From the NCBI RefSeq assembly GCF_014699115.1, contig NZ_JACXAD010000016.1:1-64000 (forward strand): a stretch of 64,000 bases of DNA, written 5' to 3'. The notes below the pieces were generated by a model. That model was given only the letters and a program-made list of their open reading frames with translations. It was not told the DNA's origin and made no database searches. This DNA is from Hymenobacter montanus. Its GTDB lineage: Bacteria > Bacteroidota > Bacteroidia > Cytophagales > Hymenobacteraceae. Position 1 is the stretch's first letter, and each line of letters starts with the position of its first letter. A program made the position numbers and the translations under genes. This document shows, piece by piece, positions 1-11,527 of this stretch.

Positions 1-244
1 CCACTGCGCATCCGTTAATTCGTATCGTGCTGCCATCCCCTAAGTTAAGCTCCAGCACTTTTCAGACACTGCCTAATTCCCTCTTTAACTGCTCTCGCCG
101 TTGTTAACGAATGGCTTCGCCACTGGTGTCGCTCCTTTAACGAATCGGAGGCAAAAAGGGCCAGAGCAGCTTTGCTTACGGCCAGAGCACCTCAGAGCCA
201 TTGTTTTTTAAAAATAGATACGATGCTGCCGATGGCGGCCACGA
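1..244. other. Left edge without a recognisable gene
   Basis: I see no reading frame with coding character here on either strand. The stretch is moderately AT-rich and lies downstream of the minus-strand gene that follows. It may hold that gene's transcription end or the edge of a feature cut off by the window. Confidence 0.4.
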
Positions 245-685
245 CTATTTAAATTCGTTGCTACAATGAAAGCAGTGGTAACGCTTGTCGCGCACCGGAA
301 ACCGGAGCAGTACCGAGAGCAGCCCCGACCACAACCCATAGGTGTTGCGCGTAGCCGGCCCGTAAGCCACATCGGAGGAGCCGCAACGAGGGCAACGGGG
401 AGTGACGGGGTCGGGGGCATCGGCGGCGAAGGAAGCCTCGTCGGGACTGGTGGCTGGCGGCACGGGCACGGTACGCAGAATCTCCAGGGCCGCTTCGGCG
501 TCGCGCTGCCGCACGTGCAGCCGAACGCCGCCCGTAATGGGGCTGTAAAGCGGCAGGAGCGACACCAACTGCTCGTTGCTGAGAAAGCACGGAATGCCCG
601 CCGCCTCCAGCCGGGTGCGGGCTACGTTGGCTGCCATTGGCTCGTAGAACGACTCGATAAAAACGACGGAATCGGGGCTGGGCAT
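245..685 (-). CDS. DUF2007-like protein with C-terminal zinc ribbon
   Basis: A 146-residue protein. Residues 8-70 read like the DUF2007 'putative signal transducing protein' fold (start VVFIESFYEPMAANVARTRL, then a hydrophobic strand with RLHVRQRDAEAAL). The C-terminal third carries two CxxC pairs at C98/C101 and C138/C141, which would bind one zinc. A short hydrophobic stretch (about 118-128) lies between the pairs. The function of this family is not established. It starts at an ATG and has no tight operon partner; the next minus-strand gene ends 26 bases upstream. Confidence 0.75.
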   Translation of the reverse strand: MPSPDSVVFIESFYEPMAANVARTRLEAAGIPCFLSNEQLVSLLPLYSPITGGVRLHVRQRDAEAALEILRTVPVPPATSPDEASFAADAPDPVTPRCPRCGSSDVAYGPATRNTYGLWSGLLSVLLRFPVRDKRYHCFHCSNEFK

Positions 686-711
686 ACCGGAAAATAGGTC
701 TTGGTGGCCAG

Positions 712-1257
712 CTATTTCGTAGCCGTCGGGGCTTCTTTGGTGGCTTCGCGGATGCCTTTGGCCGCGTGGCCGGCTTGCAAGGCCACGAACTCGGCCTGCC
801 GGGCGCGGACGCGCAACTCATCGCGGGCGGGCAGGTCGAGGCGGATTTGCTTGAGCTGGTCGTTCAGGCGCTTGTACACGGCGCGGGCGTAGTCCCACTC
901 CCGGTCGGTCCAGGTGGTGCGTTGGGAGCGGGCCTCACGCACTAGTTGGGCGTAGGCATTCGGCAGGTCGGCCGGAGTAAGGGCGTTGATCTGGCCGGAG
1001 TAGGGCCCCAGCAGCTTGTCTTCCATTGCTATCTCCTGGCGCGGGTCGAGAGGCCGGGCGCGGCGGGCGCGGTTGGCGGCATCGTAGCGGGCGGTGGCTT
1101 TACCAACGCGGGCCAGCTTTTGAGCCGCCGTGCGGGCTAGCGTGTCCAGCTTCTGCGCTCCCTGGCGGGCCACTGCCTGACGCTCACGGGGCGTGGAGTC
1201 GCACCCCGTGAGGAGCAAGGCCGCCAGCAGGCTGCCTGAAAAATACTTCAGCTTCAT
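712..1257 (-). CDS. Putative lipoprotein of unknown function
   Basis: About 181 residues from the ATG at 1257. That start was chosen because it is followed directly by a lysine-containing lipoprotein signal peptide ending in LLLTGC, so the mature protein would be lipid-anchored at this Cys. The rest is rich in Arg, Ala, Gln and Asp and predicted largely helical (repeated ARRARPLD, EWDYARAVYKRLNDQLKQIRLDLP patterns). I do not recognise a family. The preceding gene ends 26 bases upstream on the same strand and also encodes a lipoprotein, so the two may be cotranscribed. Confidence 0.7.
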   Translation of the reverse strand: MKLKYFSGSLLAALLLTGCDSTPRERQAVARQGAQKLDTLARTAAQKLARVGKATARYDAANRARRARPLDPRQEIAMEDKLLGPYSGQINALTPADLPNAYAQLVREARSQRTTWTDREWDYARAVYKRLNDQLKQIRLDLPARDELRVRARQAEFVALQAGHAAKGIREATKEAPTATK

Positions 1258-1283
1258 TCTAATCCCGTTAGGCCGTTGGTCCA

Positions 1284-2063
1284 TTACTTTAATTGGTGGT
1301 TTTTATTGTTGGTCATCTCATCCGGGTTGCTGTCGTGGAGGAGAATTTTCACTGGTTTGGTCTGCTCAGTTGTTTCGGTGCTTTCCGCAGGCTCTTTCAG
1401 CAGGTGAACCTCTTCCCATTCGGTGACGCCCGTCAGCAGATGCTCGTGGCAGCGGCTGGCTTGGCCTGCGCCTTGGAAAAAGGTTTCTCTTTCTGTGAGC
1501 TGTACGTTACCAGCTATGTAACGGTAAGTGGTGAAAAGGTTGCCCGCCGGGCCGGGATCATAAAGTTCCAGGGAGATGGCCCCCTTGGCAATAGCCAACT
1601 GCTCGATGGATCGGAAGGGATAGCCATCGTCCGAACATTGAGGACCGATGGCATTCCAGCCGGCATCGGCTAGCTTGTATTTGGGGGAGGAAGGCTGGCC
1701 GAGCAGTACGACAAATGCCCGCTCGGAGGTGCTGTCCGTGATTTCCCGCAGGATCAGGGCGACGTCGGCGATGCCATCGCGGCTAATGTCGCCCTGGGCT
1801 TCGTACTGAATGAAATAGCCGGCCGGCACGAACTGCCGCAGGGTTTCGCCGGATGCCAGAAAACGATGAGCATTGGTGGAACCAGCGCTAGCCGAAGCAG
1901 CAGCTAAGGTGTCGAGGGGTTTGGTTGCAGATGGCTTGGCTGAAGACATGATAGCCGGGGCGGCGGTTGTGGGGCCGGGGGCTTGCGTGACTGGCGCATT
2001 AGTTGTGCGTTTATTGTCGCAACTCCATAAAAGTACGAGAAGGAGAAGGAAGGAATATCTCAT
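1284..2063 (-). CDS. Putative lipoprotein of unknown function
   Basis: About 259 residues from the ATG at 2063. This start puts a short signal peptide ending in LLWSC at the N-terminus, a lipobox-like site. It is followed by a Thr/Pro/Ala-rich linker of roughly 60 residues. The C-terminal two thirds contain DISRDGIADVALIL, a pattern of FG-GAP/dockerin-like calcium loops as found in proteins that compare a numeric field (family knowledge). A longer reading frame exists upstream but would bury the signal peptide. No specific function can be assigned. Confidence 0.68.
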   Translation of the reverse strand: MRYSFLLLLVLLWSCDNKRTTNAPVTQAPGPTTAAPAIMSSAKPSATKPLDTLAAASASAGSTNAHRFLASGETLRQFVPAGYFIQYEAQGDISRDGIADVALILREITDSTSERAFVVLLGQPSSPKYKLADAGWNAIGPQCSDDGYPFRSIEQLAIAKGAISLELYDPGPAGNLFTTYRYIAGNVQLTERETFFQGAGQASRCHEHLLTGVTEWEEVHLLKEPAESTETTEQTKPVKILLHDSNPDEMTNNKNHQLK

Positions 2064-2274
2064 GAGCTGGCCTCGGTGTTCCAAAGGTAAGCGGTATGAG
2101 TTAGCGCCAGCCGGAGTAACAGTCCTACAAAGTAGTAAAGGAGTGCAAAATGAACCCACAGAAGCCCGTTCTGCTTCTTACGGGATCAGTGCCGATGGTT
2201 TCTCCCGAAGCAACAGCACGGAGGCGGAAGGTAGGATGCGGATGAGCCGGCTAGCCCGAGTTGGCCCATCCCTT

Positions 2275-2862
2275 TTACGGTTGGGCCAGGCGAAAAGAAA
2301 GCGTTAACTCATACTCTGTCGGAACGGCTCGATTGCCTATTCGGGCCGGTATCCATTCGTTGGGAATGGTACGGGCTACGCGGAGGGCTTCCTGGTCGCA
2401 GCCGGCCCCAATGCCGCGCAACACCCGATGGGCCGATACCTGCCCGAGCGTGTCGACGACAAACCCGACGGTGACCTGGCCCTGGATATTGCTGTCTTGC
2501 GCTTGCTGGGGATACTGCAGCTGGGTAGTGTAAACGGCTAATGCTGCATCACCACCAATAAACATTGGGGGCTGGTCTACCACCTTGTACCGCCATTCGC
2601 CCGGCGCAACCTCGGTGTTGTACTCCATCCGGGCCACGGGTCGGTAGTACAGTAGCTGCTTGCTGGAGTGGTCGTAGCGCTGCACGACTACTTGTTCTTT
2701 CGAACGGGTAATGCCGTAATACTCCCACACGCCAACCTTGGTGCGGTGGTCCAGCATGCCGCTCTCCCATTTGGTGGTGTGCATTTTCTGGGCACTCGCA
2801 GCCAACGAAAGTCCCAGCAGTGGCAGCAAATGCCAACAGACAAGGGTGATGGGTCTTATCAA
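2275..2862 (-). CDS. Periplasmic protein with TonB C-terminal domain
   Basis: A 195-residue protein with a signal peptide ending ASA-Q near residue 24. The C-terminal 90 residues match the TonB_C fold: GGDAALAVYTTQLQYPQQAQD, then GQVTVGFVVDTLGQV and a closing beta strand. It lacks the Pro-rich spanning linker and transmembrane anchor of true TonB, so it is probably a stand-alone domain protein like many in Bacteroidota. The only start that keeps the signal peptide is a TTG at 2862; the next ATG would begin after it. Confidence 0.75.
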   Translation of the reverse strand: MIRPITLVCWHLLPLLGLSLAASAQKMHTTKWESGMLDHRTKVGVWEYYGITRSKEQVVVQRYDHSSKQLLYYRPVARMEYNTEVAPGEWRYKVVDQPPMFIGGDAALAVYTTQLQYPQQAQDSNIQGQVTVGFVVDTLGQVSAHRVLRGIGAGCDQEALRVARTIPNEWIPARIGNRAVPTEYELTLSFRLAQP

Positions 2863-2967
2863 AATAAATTACAGCTCAGGTAGAAAGGAGATCGAGCAGG
2901 GGTGGCCCGAAAACGTTTGCGGGATGAAAGATAACAAAATGTTTCTTTTTATAGATTATAGAATGCC

Positions 2968-3447
2968 TTATTCTAAAGGGTCACCGTCTTCCAGCCGTTC
3001 ACGCAGGCTAAGCCGTTGCTCGGGCAGCCCCGGCAGGTAGGGGCAAATGGCGGCTAGCCGGTCCAGCACCCGCAGGGCGCGCCGGTATTCGCCTAACTGC
3101 CGCAAAATGTCTGCCTGGCCCCCCAGCGCGCCGAAGTGGCGAGGCTCCCGGCGGAGGGTCTCGGCAATGTCAGCCAGCGAAGCCCGGTACTCGCCCCGCA
3201 GATAGTGGGCCGTGGCCCGCTTGTTCCAGCCCTCGGCAAAGTCCGGACGTAGTTGTATTATCCGGGTGAAGTGCTGGATGGCCAGCGTGTAATCGGCAGC
3301 TTGCATGGCGCGCATGCCAGCTTCCAGCTCCTTGTCCAGGCCAAGGTCATTGGTTGTTAGCCACCACTGCCAAATACCATTCTGCAGGGTTTCAATCTCA
3401 GCCGGGGCGGTGGCCAGCCGCAAACGAGCAAACAGGTCGTCGAGCAT
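2968..3447 (-). CDS. Tetratricopeptide repeat protein
   Basis: A 159-residue protein with about three TPR units between residues 45 and 145. They show the W/Y/A spacing (YTLAIQHFTRIIQLRPDFAEGWNKRATAHYLRGEYRASLADIAETL) typical of protein-interaction scaffolds. There is no signal peptide, so it is likely cytoplasmic. It lies downstream of metF on the same strand with a 122-base gap, so cotranscription is possible but not shown. Its partner is unknown. Confidence 0.85.
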   Translation of the reverse strand: MLDDLFARLRLATAPAEIETLQNGIWQWWLTTNDLGLDKELEAGMRAMQAADYTLAIQHFTRIIQLRPDFAEGWNKRATAHYLRGEYRASLADIAETLRREPRHFGALGGQADILRQLGEYRRALRVLDRLAAICPYLPGLPEQRLSLRERLEDGDPLE

Positions 3448-3569
3448 CTTCAGGGAGCGGGTAGCAGTGAATAAGCCGGAGATTCAGCCAACGGAAGAAA
3501 AAGCACTTGGTTGGCCAGTGTGTTGCGTCGCGCACTGCTTGGCGGGCTCATAGCTCAGCGTAAGCTCCA

Positions 3570-4526
3570 TCAAAACAGCTCCTTGGCTACGCGCCGGATG
3601 CTTTCCGACTTGCCCATGGAGTAGTAGTGCAGGCAGGGCACGCCGTGGGCCATGAGCTCGCGACTCTGGTTGAGGCACCACTCGATGCCGATGGTTCGCA
3701 CGGCCTCGTTGTCACGGCACTGGCTCACGGCTTCTACCAGCGGTTCGGGCAGGTTAAGGTAGAAGGAGCGCGGCAGCATGGAGAGCTGCGATTTGGTGGT
3801 GAGGGGCTTCAGGCCCGGAATAATGGGCACTGTGATACCGGCCTCGCGGCAGAGCTTCTCGAAGCGAAAGAACTCCTCGTTGTCGAAGAACATCTGGGTC
3901 ACGATGTAATCGGCGCCGCGGTCTACCTTATGGCGGAGGTAGCGGATGTCGGCATTATAGTTGGGCGCTTCGAAGTGCTTTTCGGGATAGCCGGCCGTGC
4001 CGATGCAGAAGTTCGTGGCCCAGGTATCGTCCTGCTCCTGGTCGAGGTACTCGCCCTTGTTCAGGTTAGCTACCTGGCCGATGAGGTCGCAGGCGTAGGC
4101 GTGGCCATCGGGCTCCGGCTTGAACACGCCTTCCGACTTGATGGGGTCGCCGCGCAAGGCCAGCACCGAGTCAATGCCCAGGAAGTGCAGGTCAATCAGG
4201 GCGTTCTCCGTTTCTTCCTTGCTGAAGCCGCCGCAAATCAGGTGGGGCACGGTATCGACATCGAACCGGTTCTTGATGGCCGCGCAAATGCCGACCGTGC
4301 CCGGGCGGCGGCGCACGGTTTTCTTTTCCAGCAAGCCGTTGGGGTGCTGGCGGTACACGTATTCCTCGCGGTGATAAGTCACGTCGATGAATGGGGGCTT
4401 GAACTCCATCAACGGCTCAATGTTGGAGAACAGCGTGTGGATGTTCTCGCCCTTTTTCGGCGGCAGCACTTCGAAGGAAAAAAGCGTTTTGCCTTTGGCG
4501 CGGGCCAGGTGTTCGGTTACTTTCAT
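3570..4526 (-). CDS. metF: Methylenetetrahydrofolate reductase
   Basis: A 318-residue FAD enzyme that reduces 5,10-methylenetetrahydrofolate to 5-methyltetrahydrofolate, the methyl donor used by the MetH encoded just upstream. The N-terminus FSFEVLPPKKGENIHTL carries the conserved catalytic-Glu motif, and GGFSKEETENALIDL and VTQMFFDNEEFFRF match the family barrel. Length is normal. It is separated from metH by a 142-base gap filled by a palindromic repeat, and is probably read through from the same riboswitch-controlled transcript. Confidence 0.95.
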   Translation of the reverse strand: MKVTEHLARAKGKTLFSFEVLPPKKGENIHTLFSNIEPLMEFKPPFIDVTYHREEYVYRQHPNGLLEKKTVRRRPGTVGICAAIKNRFDVDTVPHLICGGFSKEETENALIDLHFLGIDSVLALRGDPIKSEGVFKPEPDGHAYACDLIGQVANLNKGEYLDQEQDDTWATNFCIGTAGYPEKHFEAPNYNADIRYLRHKVDRGADYIVTQMFFDNEEFFRFEKLCREAGITVPIIPGLKPLTTKSQLSMLPRSFYLNLPEPLVEAVSQCRDNEAVRTIGIEWCLNQSRELMAHGVPCLHYYSMGKSESIRRVAKELF

Positions 4527-4532
4527 ATTCGG

Positions 4533-4668
4533 GACCCTACCCCCGGCCCTCTCTCCTTGAACCGGAGAATCCTCCGGGGGAGGGGAGCCGAGAGATTTCA
4601 GGACTTAAGCTTGAGTAATGATAAAAGCCTTTCTCCTAAATTATAGGGAGAGAGGGGTTGGGATAGGG

Positions 4669-4670
<2 letters not shown>
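4533..4670. repeat. Palindromic dispersed repeat between metH and metF
   Basis: The termini form an imperfect inverted repeat: the left end reads ACCCTACCCCCGGCCCTCTC and the right end reads back as AACCCTATCCCAACCCCTCTC. The internal GGGGAGCCGAGAGATTTC resembles the segment GGGGAGCCAAGCGATTCC of the copy inside metH. The right end reaches the metH stop codon. It belongs to the CCCCTCTCC-type family seen six or more times in this window. Confidence 0.7.
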
Positions 4671-8475
<3,805 letters not shown>

Positions 8476-8548
8476 TTCTTTCGGGTGGGTTTACGGCGAA
8501 ATAGCACGCCTATCCAGAAAGAAACCCGAACAGTCGCGTCCGGTTCCG
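8476..8548 (-). promoter_or_regulatory. Expression platform of the metH riboswitch
   Basis: Between aptamer and start codon the RNA contains TCTTTCTGGATAG (8510-8522 on the plus strand as its complement). This is perfectly complementary over 13 bases to the 5' strand of the aptamer helix P1/P2. Its TTTCTTTC part can instead pair with GAAAGAA next to the metH ATG. This suggests a translational switch: with SAM bound, the pyrimidine tract is free to mask the start region. No T-run terminator is visible. Confidence 0.55.
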
Positions 8549-8656
8549 GCTGACATCTTCTTTCGCTAAAAAGGCGGCGAAACGGGAGTTGGCACCTGCG
8601 GAGCAGGTTGCCAAGACGTCATCGGGCCCGGTCCCTCGGTCTTTCTGGATAGCAGC
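8549..8656 (-). ncRNA. SAM-I (S-box) riboswitch aptamer
   Basis: On the minus strand the leader of metH shows the conserved S-box core: GAGGGACCGGGCCCGATGAC, then CTTGGCAACC, then AGGTGCCAACTCC. P1 pairs GCTGCTATC with GATGTCAGC (one mismatch), P2 pairs AAGAC with GTCTT, P3 is CCTGC/GCAGG, and P4 is TTTCGC/GCGAAA. It is 108 bases long, normal for the class. S-box RNAs bind S-adenosylmethionine and turn off methionine genes, which fits its place ahead of metH-metF. Confidence 0.93.
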
Positions 8657-8662
8657 TTAGGG

Positions 8663-8670
8663 CAAAGGTA
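8663..8670 (-). promoter_or_regulatory. Bacteroidota-type -7 box for metH
   Basis: The minus strand reads TACCTTTG, a perfect match to TAnnTTTG, six bases before the aptamer begins. The transcript would therefore start right at the riboswitch. I find no clear TTG at the -33 position. Confidence 0.6.
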
Positions 8671-8742
8671 CAACGCAACTGCAATAGCCGGGTTGCCACT
8701 CCGTTCGGGTAGCGTCGGAACCCGATTGCGTCACCCAAAAGC

Positions 8743-9144
8743 TCAGCCCAGTTTTTGGGCTTCGGTCGGCTCTGCCAGCCCCACCGTTTTTGGGCCAATA
8801 CACGCCGCCGTCTCCTCCGCGAAGCTTGCCATGTGCGTGCTACCCCAGGCGTGCATGGCCTGAAACACGGGGCACAAGCTGTAGCCGTCATCGGTAAGGC
8901 AATACTCCACGCGCAGGGGCACTGCCGCGAAAACAGTGCGCGTGAGCAACCCGTGGCTTTCAAGCTCCTTGAGCTCTTTAATCAGCATGCGGGCGCTGAT
9001 GCCGGGCAGGGCGCGCTCAATTTCCGTGAAGCGCAGCGCCCCGCTTCTCAGCAGCGCTACGATGGGCAGCTTCCATTTGCCGCCAATCAGGTCCAGGGTG
9101 TAGCGCACGGGGCAGCAGTGGGGATATTTTTTTTTAGTGGTCAT
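8743..9144 (-). CDS. HxlR-family winged-helix regulator
   Basis: About 133 residues. The N-terminal CPVRYTLDLIGGKWKLPIVALL and RFTEIERALPGISARMLIKELKELESHGLL are the signature of the HxlR/MarR-like DNA-binding fold. The ATG at 9144 is preferred over an upstream TTG because GAGGT lies a few bases ahead of it. An N-terminal Cys pair (CC) precedes the fold; redox-sensing cysteines are common in this family (family knowledge), so thiol or quinone sensing is possible. The gene is divergent from the azoreductase gene, its likely target. Confidence 0.92.
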   Translation of the reverse strand: MTTKKKYPHCCPVRYTLDLIGGKWKLPIVALLRSGALRFTEIERALPGISARMLIKELKELESHGLLTRTVFAAVPLRVEYCLTDDGYSLCPVFQAMHAWGSTHMASFAEETAACIGPKTVGLAEPTEAQKLG

Positions 9145-9182
9145 ATACCTCAGATTCAATTATTGGTACCCAAAGGTAAGCA

Positions 9183-9212
9183 ACTAACAAAAAGATAACC
9201 ACTAACAAAAAG
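9183..9212. promoter_or_regulatory. Direct repeat, candidate HxlR operator
   Basis: The 12-base word ACTAACAAAAAG occurs at 9183-9194 and again at 9201-9212, an 18-base period. It lies in the 115-base space between the divergent HxlR regulator and azoreductase genes. A regulator dimer could bind such half sites. This is inferred from position only. Confidence 0.45.
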
Positions 9213-9225
9213 TAAGTATGGGTTG

Positions 9226-9233
9226 TAGTTTCG
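9226..9233 (+). promoter_or_regulatory. Candidate -7 box for azoreductase gene
   Basis: TAGTTTCG matches TAnnTTTG at all but one position and lies 26 bases before the ATG at 9260. It follows the direct repeat immediately, so a bound regulator would cover the promoter. Confidence 0.4.
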
Positions 9234-9259
9234 CCATCCATACTTTTAACCTTTTACTC

Positions 9260-9853
9260 ATGAACGCACTAGTGATTAATTCCAGCGGCCGCACCGAACA
9301 GTCGGTGAGCCGCAAGTTGGTGGCCGAACTCGTAGCCGAGTTGGCGACCAAGCACCCCGACCTGCACACTACCTACCGCGATGTGGCTACGAGCCTGCCC
9401 TTCGTCAACGACCTGATGATCGGCGGCTTTTACATTCCGGCTGAGCAGCGCACGCCGGAGCAGCAGCAGGCGCTGGCCTTCTCCGACCAACTGGTGCAGG
9501 AGCTGAAAGCGGCCGACGTGCTCATCATCGGCGCGCCGATTTACAACTTCAGTATTCCGGCCTCGCTCAAAACGTGGGTTGACTTGATTGCCCGCGCCGG
9601 TCTCACCTTCAAGTTCTCGGCGGCCGGTCCCGAAGGGCTGCTGACGGGCAAGCGAGCCTATCTGGTCATCACCTCCGGGGGGGTGGAAGTCGGCAGCCCC
9701 TACGACTTGGCCACGCCCTATCTGCGCCAGGTGCTGGGCTTCGTGGGCATTACCGACGTGCAGGTCATCAGCGCCGACCGCCTCAACCTGCTCGGTGAGC
9801 AGCCCGTGAGCGCGGCCCGCGATGCCATTCGGCAGATTCACGCGGCCGCCTAG
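9260..9853 (+). CDS. FMN-dependent NAD(P)H oxidoreductase (azoreductase type)
   Basis: About 197 residues with a flavodoxin-like fold. The N-terminal strand MNALVINSSGRTEQSVSRKL binds the FMN phosphate. APIYNFSIPASLKTWVDLIARAGLTF is the family's flavin and dimer motif, and TSGGVEVGSPYDLATPYLRQVLGFVGI is near the C-terminus. Homologues reduce azo dyes and quinones by two electrons. The start is the ATG at 9260; upstream in-frame codons only add a non-conserved stretch. It is divergent from the HxlR regulator, so induction by an electrophile or quinone is likely. Confidence 0.9.
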   Translation: MNALVINSSGRTEQSVSRKLVAELVAELATKHPDLHTTYRDVATSLPFVNDLMIGGFYIPAEQRTPEQQQALAFSDQLVQELKAADVLIIGAPIYNFSIPASLKTWVDLIARAGLTFKFSAAGPEGLLTGKRAYLVITSGGVEVGSPYDLATPYLRQVLGFVGITDVQVISADRLNLLGEQPVSAARDAIRQIHAAA

Positions 9854-9860
9854 TGTCTCT

Positions 9861-9917
9861 ACCAAACCGAACGCTTCGGCTGTAACGAGGCCGTCCAGTC
9901 AAAGCGTTCGGTTTGGT
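9861..9917. terminator. 16-bp inverted repeat downstream of azoreductase gene
   Basis: ACCAAACCGAACGCTT at 9861-9876 is perfectly complementary to AAGCGTTCGGTTTGGT at 9902-9917. It sits 8 bases after the azoreductase stop. There is no T run after it, so it may be a factor-dependent terminator, an mRNA-stabilising hairpin or a mobile palindrome. Confidence 0.55.
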
Positions 9918-10013
9918 GCGGCTCTAAGGGATGATAATTGGTGAGAGTGGATAGGAGGATATTTCTGGCTTACAGTTGTTTCCTAATTCGTGTACCCGGT
10001 GCAGCCGCCGAAA

Positions 10014-10133
10014 CCTGATATGCCCCGGGAGCTTATAGGGCATAGGCCGCCCCGTAGGAACGGGGAGCCCGGCGACCAGGATCTGAGCCGGAAGATGTCT
10101 TGAGCCTTATACTGACGGATTAACCGTCTTTTT
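10014..10133 (+). ncRNA. Candidate structured small RNA
   Basis: Several helices nest in this gene-free stretch. CCTG (10014) pairs with CAGG (10077) and encloses two hairpins: ATGCCC/GGGCAT (10020-10043) and GCCG-CCCCGT/ACGGGG-CGGC (10046-10073). A terminator ends it. I cannot match it to SAM, TPP, cobalamin, Moco, c-di-GMP, 6S or SRP RNA consensus. No plus-strand gene follows for 1.6 kb, so it would be a stand-alone RNA rather than a leader. The 5' end is not defined. Confidence 0.4.
10114..10133 (+). terminator. Intrinsic terminator
   Basis: GACGG, loop ATTAA, CCGTC, then TTTTT. The stem is short (5 bp) but the T run directly follows it. The T run is only on the plus strand, so it would end a plus-strand transcript and not moeA. 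Confidence 0.55.
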
Positions 10134-10169
10134 GGGCAATGCACGATGAGTAAGTAACTGACGTCCGTC

Positions 10170-11387
10170 TTACAGCACCCAAGCGGGCCAAACGGTGCCG
10201 GCAGCGAACCGCACTGGTTCCGGGGGCAGCTCCAGGAAGGCGGTGGCGCCAAGCAAGCCGGCCAAGTCGCCCGAGCCGCCCACGCGCAGCGGTGTGGCCA
10301 GGCAGCGGCCTGTCGCGTCAACCTCGACCCGCACGGGCACGAAATGAGTTAGCTGGGGCTTGAACTCAATGTCAACAGTGAGGATAGCTGGGGCGGGGCC
10401 TTCTACTGCCGCGCTTGCCGCATCGGCCGGCCGCTGACTGGCTCGTAGCCAAGGCCGCACGTAACGGCACGCCGTGAGGAAAGTAGACACTGGATTGCCC
10501 GGCAGGCCAAATACCACCGGCCCGGTGGCCCGCGCCCCAAACCACATGGGCTTGCCCGGGCGCTGATTCACTTCGTGGAAGATTTCAACTGCTCCCAACT
10601 CACGCAGCAGGCCGGGCAGGTGGTCGGCGCGGCCCTTGCTCACGGCGCCGCTGAGCACTACGGCGTCGAAGCCCGTGTCAAGAATACCGGCCAGGCCCTG
10701 GCGCAGGACCACGAATTCGTCGTTAAGGTGAAACAGCGACACCTGCGCCCCAGCCTGGCTGAATAGGGCCTGCAGCGCGTAGGCATTGGAGCGGCGAATC
10801 TGGTGGGGTAAGGGCAATTCATCGAGGTCCACTAACTCGTCGCCGGTACTGACGACGGCCACCCGGGGGGCGCGCACCACGGTTATTGCCGCCGCTCCTA
10901 CGGTGGCGGCGACGGCCACTTCGGCGGGGCCCAGGCGGACGCCGGGCCGGAGCAGTACGTCGCCCCGGCGGCGGTCGGCGGCCTGGCGGTGGATGTTCAC
11001 GCCGGGCACGCCGGGTGGCGGAATCTGAATGGTAGCGCGGCTATTCTCCAGCTGAATATCCTCGTAGCGCACCACTACGTCGGTACCGGGCGGCAGCACG
11101 GCCCCGGTCATTACTTCGATAGCGGCGTGGGCGTTTTGCAGCGGCTGGGCGGGGGCGCCAGCGTACTGGGTATGCTCGATGGCAAAATCCGTCTGCCCGC
11201 CCGCCCAACTGGCGTGGGCCACGGCAATGCCATCCATAGCCACCCGGCTGAAAGGCGGGAAGTCGCGGTCGGCCACGATGGTTGCGGCCAGCACGCGGCC
11301 GACGGCCTGGGGCAAGGGCACAGTTTCGGACGGTAGCGGGCGGGCAGTGGCCCGCACGCGGGCAAAGGCTTCGGCAACGGAAAGCAT
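10170..11387 (-). CDS. moeA: Molybdopterin molybdenumtransferase
   Basis: About 405 residues. MoeA inserts molybdate into adenylylated molybdopterin. The four-domain pattern is visible: LPQAVGRVLAATIVADRDFPPFSRVAMDGIAV at the start of domain 1, GTDVVVRYED, the MoCF_biosynth-like PRVAVVSTGDELV, VVLSGAVSKGRADH, and the GKPMWFGA/VFGLPGNPVS loop. The ATG at 11387 fits the family N-terminus (LSVAEAFARV); the longer frame has no conserved residues. It faces away from moaC, separated by a large AT-rich inverted repeat. Confidence 0.95.
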   Translation of the reverse strand: MLSVAEAFARVRATARPLPSETVPLPQAVGRVLAATIVADRDFPPFSRVAMDGIAVAHASWAGGQTDFAIEHTQYAGAPAQPLQNAHAAIEVMTGAVLPPGTDVVVRYEDIQLENSRATIQIPPPGVPGVNIHRQAADRRRGDVLLRPGVRLGPAEVAVAATVGAAAITVVRAPRVAVVSTGDELVDLDELPLPHQIRRSNAYALQALFSQAGAQVSLFHLNDEFVVLRQGLAGILDTGFDAVVLSGAVSKGRADHLPGLLRELGAVEIFHEVNQRPGKPMWFGARATGPVVFGLPGNPVSTFLTACRYVRPWLRASQRPADAASAAVEGPAPAILTVDIEFKPQLTHFVPVRVEVDATGRCLATPLRVGGSGDLAGLLGATAFLELPPEPVRFAAGTVWPAWVL

Positions 11388-11527
11388 AAGCGGTACAAAC
11401 AAGGAGCAAGGCAATATTTGCGTCTGGTCGTTGAACGGCGCAACGGTCAAAACCGCCGGCCGCGCCCAGGCTAGGCTGAGACTCAGTCGATTTAGAGCGG
11501 TTCCCAAGTCAGTGTACGGTTTTTTAG

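Noticed and set aside
3627..4646. Open frame of 339 codons on the plus strand
   Set aside because: Antisense to metF.
10014..10080. Possible cobalamin, SAM or Moco riboswitch
   Set aside because: Short matches such as CCCGGCGACC and GCCGGAAGA occur, but the ordered consensus blocks of these classes are missing and no plus-strand gene follows.
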